A stretch of DNA of 64,000 bases from Kordia aestuariivivens (GTDB lineage: Bacteria; Bacteroidota; Bacteroidia; Flavobacteriales; Flavobacteriaceae). Numbering within the stretch: position 1 is the stretch's first letter; every line of letters starts with the position of its first letter. Shown piece by piece: positions 43,263 to 53,710 of the stretch. A program made the position numbers and the translations under genes. The notes under the pieces are model-generated. The model was not told where the DNA came from. It made no database searches and saw only the letters and a list, made by a program, of their open reading frames with translations. The stretch lies in contig NZ_JACGWS010000015.1 in NCBI RefSeq assembly GCF_014397005.1, positions 1 to 64,000 of the forward strand, in the 5' to 3' direction.

Positions 43263-45680
43263 ATGGAAGTTAATAAAGAGCTAGACTTAGCATTTAATTT
43301 TATAGAAAAGACAAATAGAAACTTATTTCTAACTGGTAAAGCAGGTACTGGTAAGACTACTTTTTTACACAAAATAAAAGCAGAATCATTAAAACGATTA
43401 GTAGTTGTAGCTCCTACTGGTGTTGCTGCCATTAACGCAAAAGGAGTCACAATTCATTCATTTTTTCAGTTGCCTTTTGAACCTTTTATTCCGAATGCTA
43501 CGACAAAAAACACTACCATTCAACGTAAGTTTAGTAAAACCAAAATCAATATTATAAGATCATTAGATCTTGTTATTATTGATGAAATTAGTATGGTTCG
43601 CGCGGATGTTTTAGATGGTATCGATGAGGTATTGCGTAGGTACAAAGATAGGACTCAACCTTTTGGTGGTGTACAACTATTACTAATTGGTGACTTACAG
43701 CAGCTTTCGCCAGTTGTGCGCCCAAATGAATGGCAGTTGTTGAAAAACTATTACCAAACAGCGTATTTTTTTAGCAGTATTGCGTATCAAAAAGCAAATG
43801 TTTTATCTATTGAGTTAAAACAAATTTACCGTCAGCAAAACCAAGCATTTATTGCTATTCTAAATGAAATTCGCAATGACAAACTTTCTTCTGCTTCCGC
43901 TGAAATTTTGAATAAACAATACCAGCCAGATTTTAATCCTAAAAAGGAAGATGGTTACATAACACTCACAACACACAACAATCGTGCAGATGCGATCAAT
44001 CAAAAAGAATTAGACAATTTAGATACGAAAGCTGAAAAATACACAGCTAATATTTCGGGCGATTTTAATGAAAAGACATATCCAAATAGTGAACATTTAG
44101 TACTCAAAGAAGGCGCACAAGTCATGTTTATTAAAAATGATAGTTCACCTGAAAAGCGGTATTACAATGGCAAAATTGGCACTGTGGTTTATTTAGATGA
44201 TGAAGAAATAACTGTAAAATGTTCGGAGGATGATATTATTGACGTAACGTATGAAACTTGGGAAAACATAAAATATACACTCAACCCAGAAACAAAAGAA
44301 ATTACCAATAAAATAGAAGGAACATATACGCAGATTCCATTACGATTGGCATGGGCAATTACCATTCATAAAAGTCAAGGTTTAACGTTTGATAAAGCGA
44401 TTATTGATGCCGAAGCTTCCTTTGCGCATGGACAAACGTATGTAGCGTTGAGTAGATGTAAAACCTTAGAAGGTATTGTATTAAAAACACCGATAAAAAC
44501 AGCAAGTATCATTAGCGATGCTACCGTTAATACATTTACAAAACAGCTAGAAGAAAACGAACCTAACGAAGCCGATTTGCAAGCTTCTAAAAAGGCATTT
44601 CAGCTAAATTTAATGGGCGAAGTATTTGATTACCATCCGTTTTTGTATCCTGTAAAACGACTGATCGATATTTATTATGCGAATAAAAATACGCTTTCAG
44701 GGAATACCATAAAGCCGCTTGAAACCATTAAAGATTCTGGAATTATACCTTTACTAAAAATTAATAATGCGTTCAAAAAACAATTAGCATCGTTGGCAGA
44801 AACTGTTGAAAATCCTGAAGAAGACGCCACCATACAAGAACGTTTTAAAAAAGCAGTAACTTACTTTAAAGAACATACAAAACAACATATAGCAACTATT
44901 CTAAGCACACTCACGTATGCAACAGATAACAAAGCCGTAGAAAAAGATTTTGAAAGACAATTAAAAGATGTAGAAGATAAATTGGCGATTAAAACGAAGA
45001 TTTTAGAAGCTTTATCGAATACTTTTTCAACAGAAAATTACTTAAAAATACGCGCAAATTCAATCTTAGAAGTTTCAGAAATTAAGGTTGTAAAACGAGA
45101 AATTGCGACATCAACAGAACACGAAGAATTATTTGAAAACTTACGATTATTTAGGTTGAGTATTTCGAGTTCTGAAAACATACCACCATTTCAAATATTT
45201 ACACAAAAATCATTGTTCGAAATGTGCGAATTATTGCCAGCGACTCCTAAACAACTTAAAAAAATACACGGAATGGGGAAAGTACGTGTGGAAAAATATG
45301 GTGAAGAAATTTTAGAAATCATCAATGAGTACGCTGCTAAAAATAATCTTTCACCAGTGCAGGAAGAAGTGGTTATTGAAGTTGAGAAGAAAAACACGAA
45401 AGAGATTTCATTAGACTTTTTTAAAGAAGGTCTCTCTATTGCAGAAATTGCAGAAAAAAGAGCGTTGGCAGCTTCCACAATTCAGGGACATTTAGCGCAC
45501 TATGTAATTGAAGGAGTGTTGGATATTACAGAAATACTATCAGAGGAAAAAGTTAAAAAAGGATTAGAAATCATCAAAAATAATACGTTTGAAAGTCTAA
45601 ACAAACTTAAAGAAATTGCAGGTGCTAATTTTTCGTATAACGAACTTCGCATCTTGGTAAAGTATAGTGAGGAAAAATAG
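43263..45680 (+). CDS. PIF1/RecD2-like superfamily 1B helicase with HRDC and HTH domains
   Basis: This 805-aa DNA helicase has Walker A G-K-A-G-T-G-K-T-T (25-33), Walker B V-I-I-D-E-I-S (about 104), motif III G-D-L-Q-Q-L-S-P and the late motifs T-I-H-K-S-Q-G-L-T-F and Y-V-A-L-S-R. After a long helical middle, an HRDC domain (about 640-695) and a C-terminal helix-turn-helix (A-E-I-A-E-K-R-A-L-A-A-S-T-I-Q-G-H-L) follow, as in RecQ-type proteins. It probably unwinds DNA or G-quadruplexes in repair or replication. Single gene. Confidence 0.92.
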   Translation: MEVNKELDLAFNFIEKTNRNLFLTGKAGTGKTTFLHKIKAESLKRLVVVAPTGVAAINAKGVTIHSFFQLPFEPFIPNATTKNTTIQRKFSKTKINIIRSLDLVIIDEISMVRADVLDGIDEVLRRYKDRTQPFGGVQLLLIGDLQQLSPVVRPNEWQLLKNYYQTAYFFSSIAYQKANVLSIELKQIYRQQNQAFIAILNEIRNDKLSSASAEILNKQYQPDFNPKKEDGYITLTTHNNRADAINQKELDNLDTKAEKYTANISGDFNEKTYPNSEHLVLKEGAQVMFIKNDSSPEKRYYNGKIGTVVYLDDEEITVKCSEDDIIDVTYETWENIKYTLNPETKEITNKIEGTYTQIPLRLAWAITIHKSQGLTFDKAIIDAEASFAHGQTYVALSRCKTLEGIVLKTPIKTASIISDATVNTFTKQLEENEPNEADLQASKKAFQLNLMGEVFDYHPFLYPVKRLIDIYYANKNTLSGNTIKPLETIKDSGIIPLLKINNAFKKQLASLAETVENPEEDATIQERFKKAVTYFKEHTKQHIATILSTLTYATDNKAVEKDFERQLKDVEDKLAIKTKILEALSNTFSTENYLKIRANSILEVSEIKVVKREIATSTEHEELFENLRLFRLSISSSENIPPFQIFTQKSLFEMCELLPATPKQLKKIHGMGKVRVEKYGEEILEIINEYAAKNNLSPVQEEVVIEVEKKNTKEISLDFFKEGLSIAEIAEKRALAASTIQGHLAHYVIEGVLDITEILSEEKVKKGLEIIKNNTFESLNKLKEIAGANFSYNELRILVKYSEEK

Positions 45681-45776
45681 TTTTTTAAAAACAGTTTCTT
45701 TAATATGAATATATCTAACTTACTTTACTATAATAATTATTAAATTTACGATTCAATTTTTAAAAAAAGAACCTAC

Positions 45777-47621
45777 ATGCTCGAATTAGCGGGAATTATC
45801 ATTTTAGGAATATTGGCACAATGGGTTGCATGGAAACTTAAAATTCCAGCAATTTTACCCTTAATACTTATTGGATTGCTTGTTGGACCAATTGCTGCGG
45901 AATATCTTTCAGAAGATGGAACAAAGTGGATTGAACCGATTTGGAATGGCGAAAAAGGACTCTTTCCTGGCGAAAGCCTCTTCTATTTTGTATCACTTGC
46001 CATTAGTATTATTTTGTTTGAAGGCGGATTGACGCTAAAACGTTCCGAAATCAAAAATGTTGGTCCGGTAATTACGAAATTAATTACCCTAGGTTCTACC
46101 ATTACATTTTTTGGAGCAGCAATTGTAGCACATTTAACTTTCGGATTAAGTTGGGAATTGTCGTTCTTATTCTCAGGATTGATTATTGTAACTGGTCCAA
46201 CGGTAATTACGCCGATTTTGCGAAACATTCCACTAAAAAAAGATATTTCAACGGTATTAAAATGGGAAGGAATTCTAATAGATCCAATTGGTGCCTTAGT
46301 TGCCGTTTTAGTATTTGAATTTATTAGTGTAGAAGGCGATAGTGGTTTTACAAAAACCGCATTGATCGAATTTGGAAAGATTATCTTATTCGGAACCACT
46401 TTCGGATTTACGTTTGCACATGCATTAGCTTTCGCGATTAATAAAAAGTTCATTCCGCATTATTTACTTAATGTAGTTTCGTTATCGACCGTATTATTGG
46501 TGTTTGTAGAATCGGAAATCTTCGCACATGAATCAGGTTTATTAGCCGTCGTTGTGATGGGAATGGTATTAGGAAATGGAAAACTAGAAAACATCAAAGA
46601 ACTCTTATACTTTAAAGAATCGCTCAGTATTTTGTTGATTTCCATACTGTTTATTTTGCTTGCCGCGAATATAAACATAGAAGATTTGATGTTGTTGTAT
46701 ACTTGGGAAACTGCGGTACTTTTCTTAGTAGTTGTATTTATCATACGACCTATTGGTGTTTTCTTAAGCACAGCAAAATCCAAACTAAAAATCAACGAAA
46801 AACTCTTTATAAGTTGGGTTGGACCACGTGGAATTGTAGCAGCAGGAATTGCTTCATTATTTGGAAGTAAATTAATGAGTCAAGGAGTTGAAGGCGCAGA
46901 ATACATCACGCCATTGGTATTTATGATTGTCTTGGGAACTGTTTTACTAAACGCAACAACAGCACGTTTATTTGCGAAAGTAGTGGGTGTTTTCTTGACA
47001 AAATCAGATGGAATTTTAATTGTTGGTGCCTCTAAAGTATCACGTTTATTAGGACATTATTTAGAAACGAATGGACGACATGTGGTGTTAATTGATAGCA
47101 ATCAGAATAATATCGCGAAAGCAAAAGAAATAGGTTTAGAAGCGATCAATACAGACATTTATTCCAATACACTCAATGACAATATAGAATTGAATGATGT
47201 TGGGTATTTAATGGCAATGACAGGAAATACCGCGATTAATAAATATGCAATTGAGAAATTTAGTGAGCAGTTTGGCGAAAATGGCTCGTTCCGATTGGTG
47301 ACACGCGAAGAAATGCTGGACGAAACGAACAATCCTAAAGAAGGCTTATTTTCCAACACAGATGATTATGGAACATTGACGGAAGTAACTCGTAAATATC
47401 CTTCCATTCAAGAAATTGATATCAATGATGAAGCACATTACAAAGGCTTGATTGATATTACAAATAACAATAAAGACATTATTCCATTATTTATTAAAAA
47501 AGAAGACGGAGAGTTTTATATTATCTCTTCTCACAATACAGAAATTGACGAAATCGGCGAAAACTGGAAACTTGTCTACTTAGGGAAACCGTTTGATATA
47601 GAGAATACGGAGACGAATTAA
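45777..47621 (+). CDS. Cation:proton antiporter (CPA1/NhaP type) with TrkA-N domain
   Basis: This 614-aa protein has about 12 membrane helices to residue 410 with the CPA1 signs F-E-G-G-L-T-L (about 81-87), T-G-P-T-V-I-T-P and G-P-R-G-I-V-A-A (about 350-358). A Rossmann TrkA-N/RCK-like domain follows (I-L-I-V-G-A-S-K-V-S, about 415), then a C-terminal regulatory part. It exchanges Na+ or K+ for H+ at the inner membrane; NAD(H) or nucleotide binding may gate it. Confidence 0.93.
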   Translation: MLELAGIIILGILAQWVAWKLKIPAILPLILIGLLVGPIAAEYLSEDGTKWIEPIWNGEKGLFPGESLFYFVSLAISIILFEGGLTLKRSEIKNVGPVITKLITLGSTITFFGAAIVAHLTFGLSWELSFLFSGLIIVTGPTVITPILRNIPLKKDISTVLKWEGILIDPIGALVAVLVFEFISVEGDSGFTKTALIEFGKIILFGTTFGFTFAHALAFAINKKFIPHYLLNVVSLSTVLLVFVESEIFAHESGLLAVVVMGMVLGNGKLENIKELLYFKESLSILLISILFILLAANINIEDLMLLYTWETAVLFLVVVFIIRPIGVFLSTAKSKLKINEKLFISWVGPRGIVAAGIASLFGSKLMSQGVEGAEYITPLVFMIVLGTVLLNATTARLFAKVVGVFLTKSDGILIVGASKVSRLLGHYLETNGRHVVLIDSNQNNIAKAKEIGLEAINTDIYSNTLNDNIELNDVGYLMAMTGNTAINKYAIEKFSEQFGENGSFRLVTREEMLDETNNPKEGLFSNTDDYGTLTEVTRKYPSIQEIDINDEAHYKGLIDITNNNKDIIPLFIKKEDGEFYIISSHNTEIDEIGENWKLVYLGKPFDIENTETN

Positions 47622-47789
47622 TTCACTTCGTTCATAGATTTTAGACCGCTTAGCTGTTAGAATTGAGACCGCTTGGTTCGCTTTACTCACAGCTTTTAGA
47701 CTTGTTCGCTGGTGCAAGTTTGCAACTTTTAATTTTCTTAGCTAGTTTATCGGCACGAGTTAGAAACTCTCGCTAGCTGTGTTTTAAAA

Positions 47790-47830
47790 AACAAAAAAGC
47801 GGCTGTAAGATGATTACAGCCGCTTTTATA
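47790..47830. terminator. Bidirectional terminator between antiporter and lepA
   Basis: AAAGCGGCTGTAA and TTACAGCCGCTTT form a 13-bp stem with flanking A and T runs. The 150 bp before it (47635-47785) repeat AGACCGCTT twice and hold no gene. Confidence 0.9.
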
Positions 47831-47848
47831 TATGATTTATTTTCTTTC

Positions 47849-49645
47849 TTAATCGTTCAGTTTCAATACTGCCATAAACGCTTCTTGAGGAATTTCTACA
47901 TTACCGACTTGGCGCATACGTTTCTTTCCTTTTTTCTGTTTTTCAAGCAGCTTACGCTTACGTGAAATATCTCCACCATAGCATTTTGCAGTTACATCTT
48001 TACGGAGTGCTTTTGTAGTTTCACGCGAAATAATTTTTGCTCCAATAGCTGCCTGAATAGGAATATCGAACTGTTGTCTTGGAATCAGTTCTTTCAGCTT
48101 CTCACACATCTTTTTACCAATAGTAGTTGCATTATCAACATGAATTAACGAAGAAAGTGCATCTACAATTTGTCCGTTCAGTAAAATATCAACACGCACT
48201 AGTTTTGAAGTTCGCATTCCTATTGGTGAATAGTCAAACGAAGCATATCCTTTGGAAACTGTTTTCAATCGATCATAAAAATCAAATACAATTTCTGCCA
48301 ACGGCATGTCAAAGGTTAACTCAACACGTTCTGTGGTTAAATACGTTTGATTTGTGATTAAACCACGTTTTTCAATACACAACGACATTACGTTTCCAAC
48401 AAAGTCAGCTTTTGTAATAATAGTTGCTTTAATATAAGGTTCTTCTACACGATCTAAACTTGACGGATCGGGTAAATCAGAAGGATTATTTACAATAATG
48501 GCTTCGTTTACATCTTTTCTTTTAAATGCATGGTACGACACGTTAGGAACCGTTGTAATAACCGTCATATTAAATTCACGTTCCAAACGTTCTTGAATGA
48601 TTTCCATGTGCAACATTCCTAAGAATCCACAACGAAACCCAAAGCCTAAAGCGGCTGAACTTTCAGGAACAAATACTAAAGAAGCATCGTTCAATTGTAA
48701 CTTTTCCATTGAATTACGAAGCTCTTCGTAATCTTCCGTGTCAACAGGGTAAATCCCTGCGAAAACCATTGGTTTTACATCTTCAAATCCACCAATAGGA
48801 TTGGTGGTTGGTGTTTTAGCATCCGTAATTGTATCTCCAACTTTTACTTCACGTGCGTCTTTAATTCCGGTAATTAAATATCCAACATCACCTGTTTTAA
48901 TTTCTTTTCGAGGAAACTGTTTTAGCTTTAATGTACCAACTTCATCTGCATTATATTCGTTCCCAGTGGCGACAAACTTGATGCGTTGTCCTTTTTTAAT
49001 AGAACCATTCATGACTCTAAAATACGTTTCAACTCCTCTAAACGGATTGTAAACAGAGTCAAAAATTAAGGCTTGTAACGGTTCGTCATAAATACCTGTT
49101 GGATGCGGAATACGCTTAATGACAGCTTCTAAAATATTATCGACACCAAAACCTGTTTTTCCACTTGCGTGAATTACCTCTTCTGGGTCACAACCTAATA
49201 AATCTACGATATCGTCGGTTACTTCTTCAGGATTAGCGCTTGGTAAATCGACTTTATTTAATACTGGAATAATTTCCAGATCGTTTTCGAGTGCTAAATA
49301 TAAATTAGAAATTGTTTGTGCTTGAATACTTTGTGCAGCATCTACAATAAGCAGAGCGCCTTCACAAGCAGCAATAGATCTTGAAACTTCATACGAGAAA
49401 TCTACGTGTCCTGGCGTATCAATTAAATTCAAGATATAATCCTGACCTTCAAAAGTATATTCCATTTGAATGGCATGCGATTTAATCGTGATTCCACGCT
49501 CACGTTCTAAATCCATACTATCCAATAATTGATTTTGCTTTTCTCGCTCAGTTACCGAACCAGTAAAGTCTAACAATCTGTCAGCTAATGTGCTCTTTCC
49601 GTGATCGATATGTGCAATAATGCAAAAGTTTCTAATGTGCTTCAT
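47849..49645 (-). CDS. lepA: Elongation factor 4 (LepA)
   Basis: This 598-aa GTPase back-translocates or remodels stalled ribosomes. It has the P-loop [10 protein letters not shown] at 11-20, R-G-I-T-I-K-S in switch I, D-T-P-G-H-V-D-F and N-K-V-D. The LepA-specific C-terminal domain ends [24 protein letters not shown] promoter element at 49669-49676 gives a very short leader. Confidence 0.98.
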   Translation of the reverse strand: MKHIRNFCIIAHIDHGKSTLADRLLDFTGSVTEREKQNQLLDSMDLERERGITIKSHAIQMEYTFEGQDYILNLIDTPGHVDFSYEVSRSIAACEGALLIVDAAQSIQAQTISNLYLALENDLEIIPVLNKVDLPSANPEEVTDDIVDLLGCDPEEVIHASGKTGFGVDNILEAVIKRIPHPTGIYDEPLQALIFDSVYNPFRGVETYFRVMNGSIKKGQRIKFVATGNEYNADEVGTLKLKQFPRKEIKTGDVGYLITGIKDAREVKVGDTITDAKTPTTNPIGGFEDVKPMVFAGIYPVDTEDYEELRNSMEKLQLNDASLVFVPESSAALGFGFRCGFLGMLHMEIIQERLEREFNMTVITTVPNVSYHAFKRKDVNEAIIVNNPSDLPDPSSLDRVEEPYIKATIITKADFVGNVMSLCIEKRGLITNQTYLTTERVELTFDMPLAEIVFDFYDRLKTVSKGYASFDYSPIGMRTSKLVRVDILLNGQIVDALSSLIHVDNATTIGKKMCEKLKELIPRQQFDIPIQAAIGAKIISRETTKALRKDVTAKCYGGDISRKRKLLEKQKKGKKRMRQVGNVEIPQEAFMAVLKLND

Positions 49646-49668
49646 CTAATTCTTTAGGTAATAATTTG

Positions 49669-49676
49669 CAAATATA
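49669..49676 (-). promoter_or_regulatory. Promoter -7 element of lepA
   Basis: TATATTTG on the minus strand, 24 bp before the lepA start, fits the Bacteroidota TAnnTTTG element. Confidence 0.6.
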
Positions 49677-49770
49677 GCTTTTTACAAGGTAAATACACGT
49701 GTTTTATAAGGAGATACAATGATTTTTTAATTATACATGTAGCTTTTTTTCTACGTTAAATAAAAATGAA

Positions 49771-49778
49771 TATATTTG
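49771..49778 (+). promoter_or_regulatory. Promoter -7 element of the TonB-dependent receptor gene
   Basis: TATATTTG lies 25 bp before the ATG at 49803. An earlier in-frame ATG at 49776 falls on this element, so translation should start at 49803. Confidence 0.6.
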
Positions 49779-49802
49779 CGCTTAGTTAACCTAACCATAG
49801 CC

Positions 49803-52205
49803 ATGAAACTAAAAATCACAAGCTTATTTGTGCTTTTTACATTTTTTACTGTACTCGGACAAGAAACTTATCAAGTCTCAGGTACATTAATCGCTTCCGA
49901 TTCTGAAAAATCAGTTTCGTTTGCGAATGCAGTATTATTGCGTGATGGCGACGTATTCAAAGGAAGTTCATCGGATGCTTCTGGAGCATTTATAATTTCC
50001 AATATACCTTCTGGAAAATACAATTTAAACATTAGCTTTTTAGGATATAAAACATATAGCAAGGAAATTGAAGTGACCAAAACGATTGATTTGGGAACTA
50101 TTGTGCTTCAAAAAGAGATAGAATCACTTGATGGAGTAACAATTGCTACAAAAAAACCTGTGTTAAAGCGCGAAATAGATCGCTTAGTTTTCAATGTAGC
50201 AGGCACTGCATTAACTGAAGAGAATACTTGGGAAGTATTGCGCAGAACGCCTGGCGTGATTGTGATAAACAATACATTATCTGTTAAAAATAGTACGCCA
50301 ACGGTTTATATTAATGATCGAAAAGTACATCTTTCTGCAAGTGAAATATACCAACTACTAGAAGGAACACCAGCAGAAACGGTAAAGTCGGTTGAGGTAA
50401 TTACCAATCCGCCAGCACGATATGATGCGCAAGGCGGTACCATTTTGAACATTGTGATGGAAAAAAACCTAATTTTAGGCTATCATGGAAGTATCTATGG
50501 CAACTTTACTCAAGGTGTTTTTCCACGTTATAATGGTGGAATGAATCATTTTTACAAGCGCAATAAGCTACATGTTTTTGCAAGTTATAATTACACACAT
50601 TCAAAGATCAACAGAGATAATGATGAACGTATTAATTATTTAGATAATAATGCAACAACATCACTTTGGAACTCAGACATCAACAGAAATACACGATCCA
50701 ATCAACATACAATTAATCTAAATGTTGATTATGAAATTGATTCAAAAAACACATTAAGCTTTTCTGGAAACCTGCTCTATCTTCCGTATTGGAAGCGAAG
50801 AACCTTGACAAATTCTGTAGTAGACGATCAAACAGCGGTAAATGAAGATTTTTCTTTGTTGGCACAAAATTCTTTAAGTAAAGACATGCATAATTTAGGG
50901 TTAAACGTAGATTATGTACATCAATTTAAAAGAGAAGGCGAGAAGCTTTCGACAAACGTACATTACACGGATTACGACAAAGGAAGTGATCAAAGCGTAT
51001 TTACAAATTACGATGTTGTTTTAAGTCCAGATTTTACTACGGCTTTTACCACACATGCAAATCAAACAACAAACATTCTTAGCGGACAAGTTGATTACGA
51101 ATTGCCAATCAGTGAAACTGCGTCGTTTGAAACAGGAATTAAAGCGGCTAGTATTGAAACCAATAGTAACTTATGGCAATTCAATATTGAAAATGGTGTT
51201 TCGATTTTAGATGTTGATAATTCAGATACGTTTAAATACGACGAATCTATTTACGCAGCTTATGTGAGTTACGCGAAGAATTGGGAAAAGTGGAGTATTA
51301 AACTTGGTTTTAGAGGTGAACAAACGGAAATCAAAGGAAACTCACTCAGTACCAATCAAGTAAACACACAAAATTACTTTGAATTATTTCCAAGTGCTTA
51401 TATTAGTCATAAAGTGTCGAATAAACTCAGCGTATATGCAGACTTTAGCAGACGAATTGTGCGGCCAAGCTTTGATGATTTAAATCCTTTTCGATACAAT
51501 TTTACAGATTTTTCATTTGTTACTGGAAATCCACGATTACAACCAGCCATTGCAAACAATTATAAAATAGGGGTTGAGATCAATGATAAGTTCTTTATTG
51601 AGGCATATTACACGTATGATAAAGGATCAATTTATGAGCTGACGCTTCAAGATAATGATAATGATATTTTGCAATATGTAGCTTCTAATATAGAAAATAA
51701 TGTAAACTACGGACTAGATTTTGTAACGTATTTTTCAATTCTTGATAACTGGGATGTGTCTATTGTAACGTCTATGTTTAATTTATCAGACACTTTTACA
51801 TTGGATAATGTGCAAACAACGCAGCAGAAATGGTCAAATTATACCTCTATTGATAACAATTTTACGTTTTTGAAAGATCAGAGTTTAACGGCAAACCTTT
51901 CCTTTTTATATATTTCGTCAAACATTCAAGGATTATCTGAAGTTTCAGATAGAAACCTAGTGAGTCTTTCGTTTCGTAAAACATTGTTGAATGAAAAAGC
52001 GACCTTATCCTTGACGTTGAATGATATTTTTAATGGACAGAAATTTACCAATACTACACAATTCGTAAATCAAAACAGTCAGTACACTGCTGATTTTGAT
52101 ACACAAACCATTCGCTTAGGTTTCCGTTACAACTTCGGAAACACCAAACTTAGCACCAATCAGCGTACTAAATCTTCTGAAGAACAAGAACGTTTAAAAG
52201 AATAA
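49803..52205 (+). CDS. TonB-dependent receptor-like outer-membrane beta-barrel protein
   Basis: About 800 aa. A signal peptide (1-18, ending VLGQ) is followed by a carboxypeptidase regulatory-like domain (about 20-105; G-K-Y-N-L-N-I-S-F-L-G-Y). A plug-like region follows (R-R-T-P-G-V ... V-Y-I-N-D-R-K; P-P-A-R-Y-D-A-Q-G-G-T-I-L-N-I), then a long outer-membrane barrel ending in an F-R-Y-N-F-G motif with a charged tail. This is the Bacteroidota subfamily often annotated as outer membrane beta-barrel family protein. Substrate unknown; no SusD partner. Confidence 0.9.
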   Translation: MKLKITSLFVLFTFFTVLGQETYQVSGTLIASDSEKSVSFANAVLLRDGDVFKGSSSDASGAFIISNIPSGKYNLNISFLGYKTYSKEIEVTKTIDLGTIVLQKEIESLDGVTIATKKPVLKREIDRLVFNVAGTALTEENTWEVLRRTPGVIVINNTLSVKNSTPTVYINDRKVHLSASEIYQLLEGTPAETVKSVEVITNPPARYDAQGGTILNIVMEKNLILGYHGSIYGNFTQGVFPRYNGGMNHFYKRNKLHVFASYNYTHSKINRDNDERINYLDNNATTSLWNSDINRNTRSNQHTINLNVDYEIDSKNTLSFSGNLLYLPYWKRRTLTNSVVDDQTAVNEDFSLLAQNSLSKDMHNLGLNVDYVHQFKREGEKLSTNVHYTDYDKGSDQSVFTNYDVVLSPDFTTAFTTHANQTTNILSGQVDYELPISETASFETGIKAASIETNSNLWQFNIENGVSILDVDNSDTFKYDESIYAAYVSYAKNWEKWSIKLGFRGEQTEIKGNSLSTNQVNTQNYFELFPSAYISHKVSNKLSVYADFSRRIVRPSFDDLNPFRYNFTDFSFVTGNPRLQPAIANNYKIGVEINDKFFIEAYYTYDKGSIYELTLQDNDNDILQYVASNIENNVNYGLDFVTYFSILDNWDVSIVTSMFNLSDTFTLDNVQTTQQKWSNYTSIDNNFTFLKDQSLTANLSFLYISSNIQGLSEVSDRNLVSLSFRKTLLNEKATLSLTLNDIFNGQKFTNTTQFVNQNSQYTADFDTQTIRLGFRYNFGNTKLSTNQRTKSSEEQERLKE

Positions 52206-52230
52206 TCAAGCAGTTTTTACCAACGTACCG

Positions 52231-52278
52231 TTTTCTTTTTCCACAGTGTAGCAGACATTTTTCGTTAAAAATTTTTGA
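52231..52278 (+). repeat. Dispersed 3'-UTR repeat B, copy 1
   Basis: The stretch from TTTTCTTTTTCC through CAGTGTAGCAGACATTTTTC to TTTTTTGAA-like sequence recurs at 61363-61412 in the same orientation with few changes. Both copies follow a plus-strand gene by about 25-40 bp. Confidence 0.8.
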
Positions 52279-52348
52279 AACCTTGGAGAAAATTTAGAAA
52301 AATGGTTGCGGTTTTAGTTTTCGATAGAAAAACTAAAAACACCTCTGG

Positions 52349-52420
52349 AAAAAGCGCACTTTCTTTTGTTGAAGCCTGTGCTGAACTTAATTCAGTATTC
52401 TTTGTGCGAGCAAAGAAAAT
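52349..52420 (+). repeat. Dispersed 3'-UTR repeat A, copy 2
   Basis: Inverted copy of 10661-10733, from AAAAAGCGCACTTTC to TTTGTGCGAGCAAAG. Like copy 1 it is in sense orientation downstream of a gene, here the TonB-dependent receptor. No gene is visible in 52206-52551. Confidence 0.85.
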
Positions 52421-52518
52421 GAAAATATAAACCCGAAAAAGGGTATTATAATTAATCAAAGCATTATCCAACTTACACATATAGAAAACTTGTTATGACT
52501 ACGTTCTAATTTTTCACG

Positions 52519-52526
52519 TATCTTTG
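52519..52526 (+). promoter_or_regulatory. Promoter -7 element of dusB
   Basis: TATCTTTG fits TAnnTTTG and lies 26 bp before the GTG start of dusB. Confidence 0.55.
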
Positions 52527-52551
52527 CAAAATCTTTATAGAATAACGAATT

Positions 52552-53544
52552 GTGGTTAAAATAGGAGACATAGAATTACCAGACTTTCCATTGCTATTAG
52601 CACCGATGGAAGATGTAAGCGATCCGCCGTTCAGAGCATTATGCAAGGAACAAGGTGCAGACGTAGTATATACCGAATTTATTTCCTCAGAAGGATTAAT
52701 TCGTGATGCAGCAAAAAGCACCATGAAACTTGATATTTATGAGAAAGAACGCCCTGTGGGAATTCAAATTTTCGGAGCCAACTTAGATTCTATGTTGCAA
52801 TCGGTTGAGATTGTCGAAAAATCGAACCCTGATATTATTGACATCAACTTTGGTTGTCCTGTAAAAAAGGTGGTGAGCAAAGGTGCTGGCGCAGGAATTC
52901 TAAAAGATATTGATTTAATGGTTTCCTTAACGGAAGCAATGGTAAAACATACCAAATTGCCAATTACGGTAAAAACGCGTTTAGGTTGGGATCATGATAC
53001 TATTAAAATTGTAGAAGTTGCCGAACGTTTACAAGATGTTGGTTGTGCAGCCATTTCAATTCATGGACGTACACGTGCGCAAATGTATAAAGGTGAAGCC
53101 GATTGGCATCCAATTGCAGATGTGAAAAATAATCCACGTATGCACATTCCAGTCTTTGGAAATGGCGATGTAAATTCTCCTGAAAAAGCAATGCTTATGC
53201 GAGACAAATTTGGCTTAGATGGTGCTATGATTGGTCGTGCAAGTATTGGATATCCTTGGTTTTTTAGAGAAATAAAACACTTTTTTGAAACGGGAGAACA
53301 CATGGCAAAACCAACAATGGATGAACGTGTAGATGCTGCCAGACGTCATTTGCAAATGGCAATCGATTGGAAAGGCGAACGTTTAGGCGTATTTGAAACC
53401 AGAAGACATTACACCAACTATTTCAAAGGAATTCCACACTTTAAAGAATACAGACAACGGATGGTCACTACGGATGATTCAGAAGGTATTTTCAAAGTAT
53501 TTGATGAGGTGTATGAAGCATTTGGTGATCACCAATTTGTTTAA
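52552..53544 (+). CDS. dusB: tRNA-dihydrouridine synthase (DusB-like)
   Basis: This 330-aa flavoenzyme reduces uridines in the D-loop of tRNA with NADPH. Signs are L-A-P-M-E-D-V-S-D near the N-terminus, D-I-N-F-G-C-P-V-K-K with catalytic Cys 102, the H-G-R-T-R-A-Q motif and G-N-G-D-V with the FMN-binding part G-A-M-I-G-R-A. Translation begins at a GTG (52552); no ATG is suitably placed. The E. coli-type subclass B assignment is likely but not certain. Confidence 0.93.
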   Translation: MVKIGDIELPDFPLLLAPMEDVSDPPFRALCKEQGADVVYTEFISSEGLIRDAAKSTMKLDIYEKERPVGIQIFGANLDSMLQSVEIVEKSNPDIIDINFGCPVKKVVSKGAGAGILKDIDLMVSLTEAMVKHTKLPITVKTRLGWDHDTIKIVEVAERLQDVGCAAISIHGRTRAQMYKGEADWHPIADVKNNPRMHIPVFGNGDVNSPEKAMLMRDKFGLDGAMIGRASIGYPWFFREIKHFFETGEHMAKPTMDERVDAARRHLQMAIDWKGERLGVFETRRHYTNYFKGIPHFKEYRQRMVTTDDSEGIFKVFDEVYEAFGDHQFV

Positions 53545-53557
53545 AACTACTTTTTTT

Positions 53558-53577
53558 ATTCCTGCAAAGGCAGGAAT
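53558..53577 (+). terminator. Hairpin after dusB
   Basis: ATTCCTGC and GCAGGAAT form an 8-bp stem with a 4-nt loop, preceded by a T-run but followed by only weak Ts. It is a type of repeat common between genes in Bacteroidota. No gene is seen in 53545-53710. Confidence 0.5.
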
Positions 53578-53710
53578 CTATGCTTATAAAGAGAATTTAA
53601 AATAAAGGTAAATCTAATAATCCAAGAGATTTCCGCCCAAGCGGAAACGAGTCCAAGACCAAAGCGATACTAAAGGCGAAGTCGTTTCCAAAAGCAAAGC
53701 GCGTCTAGAA

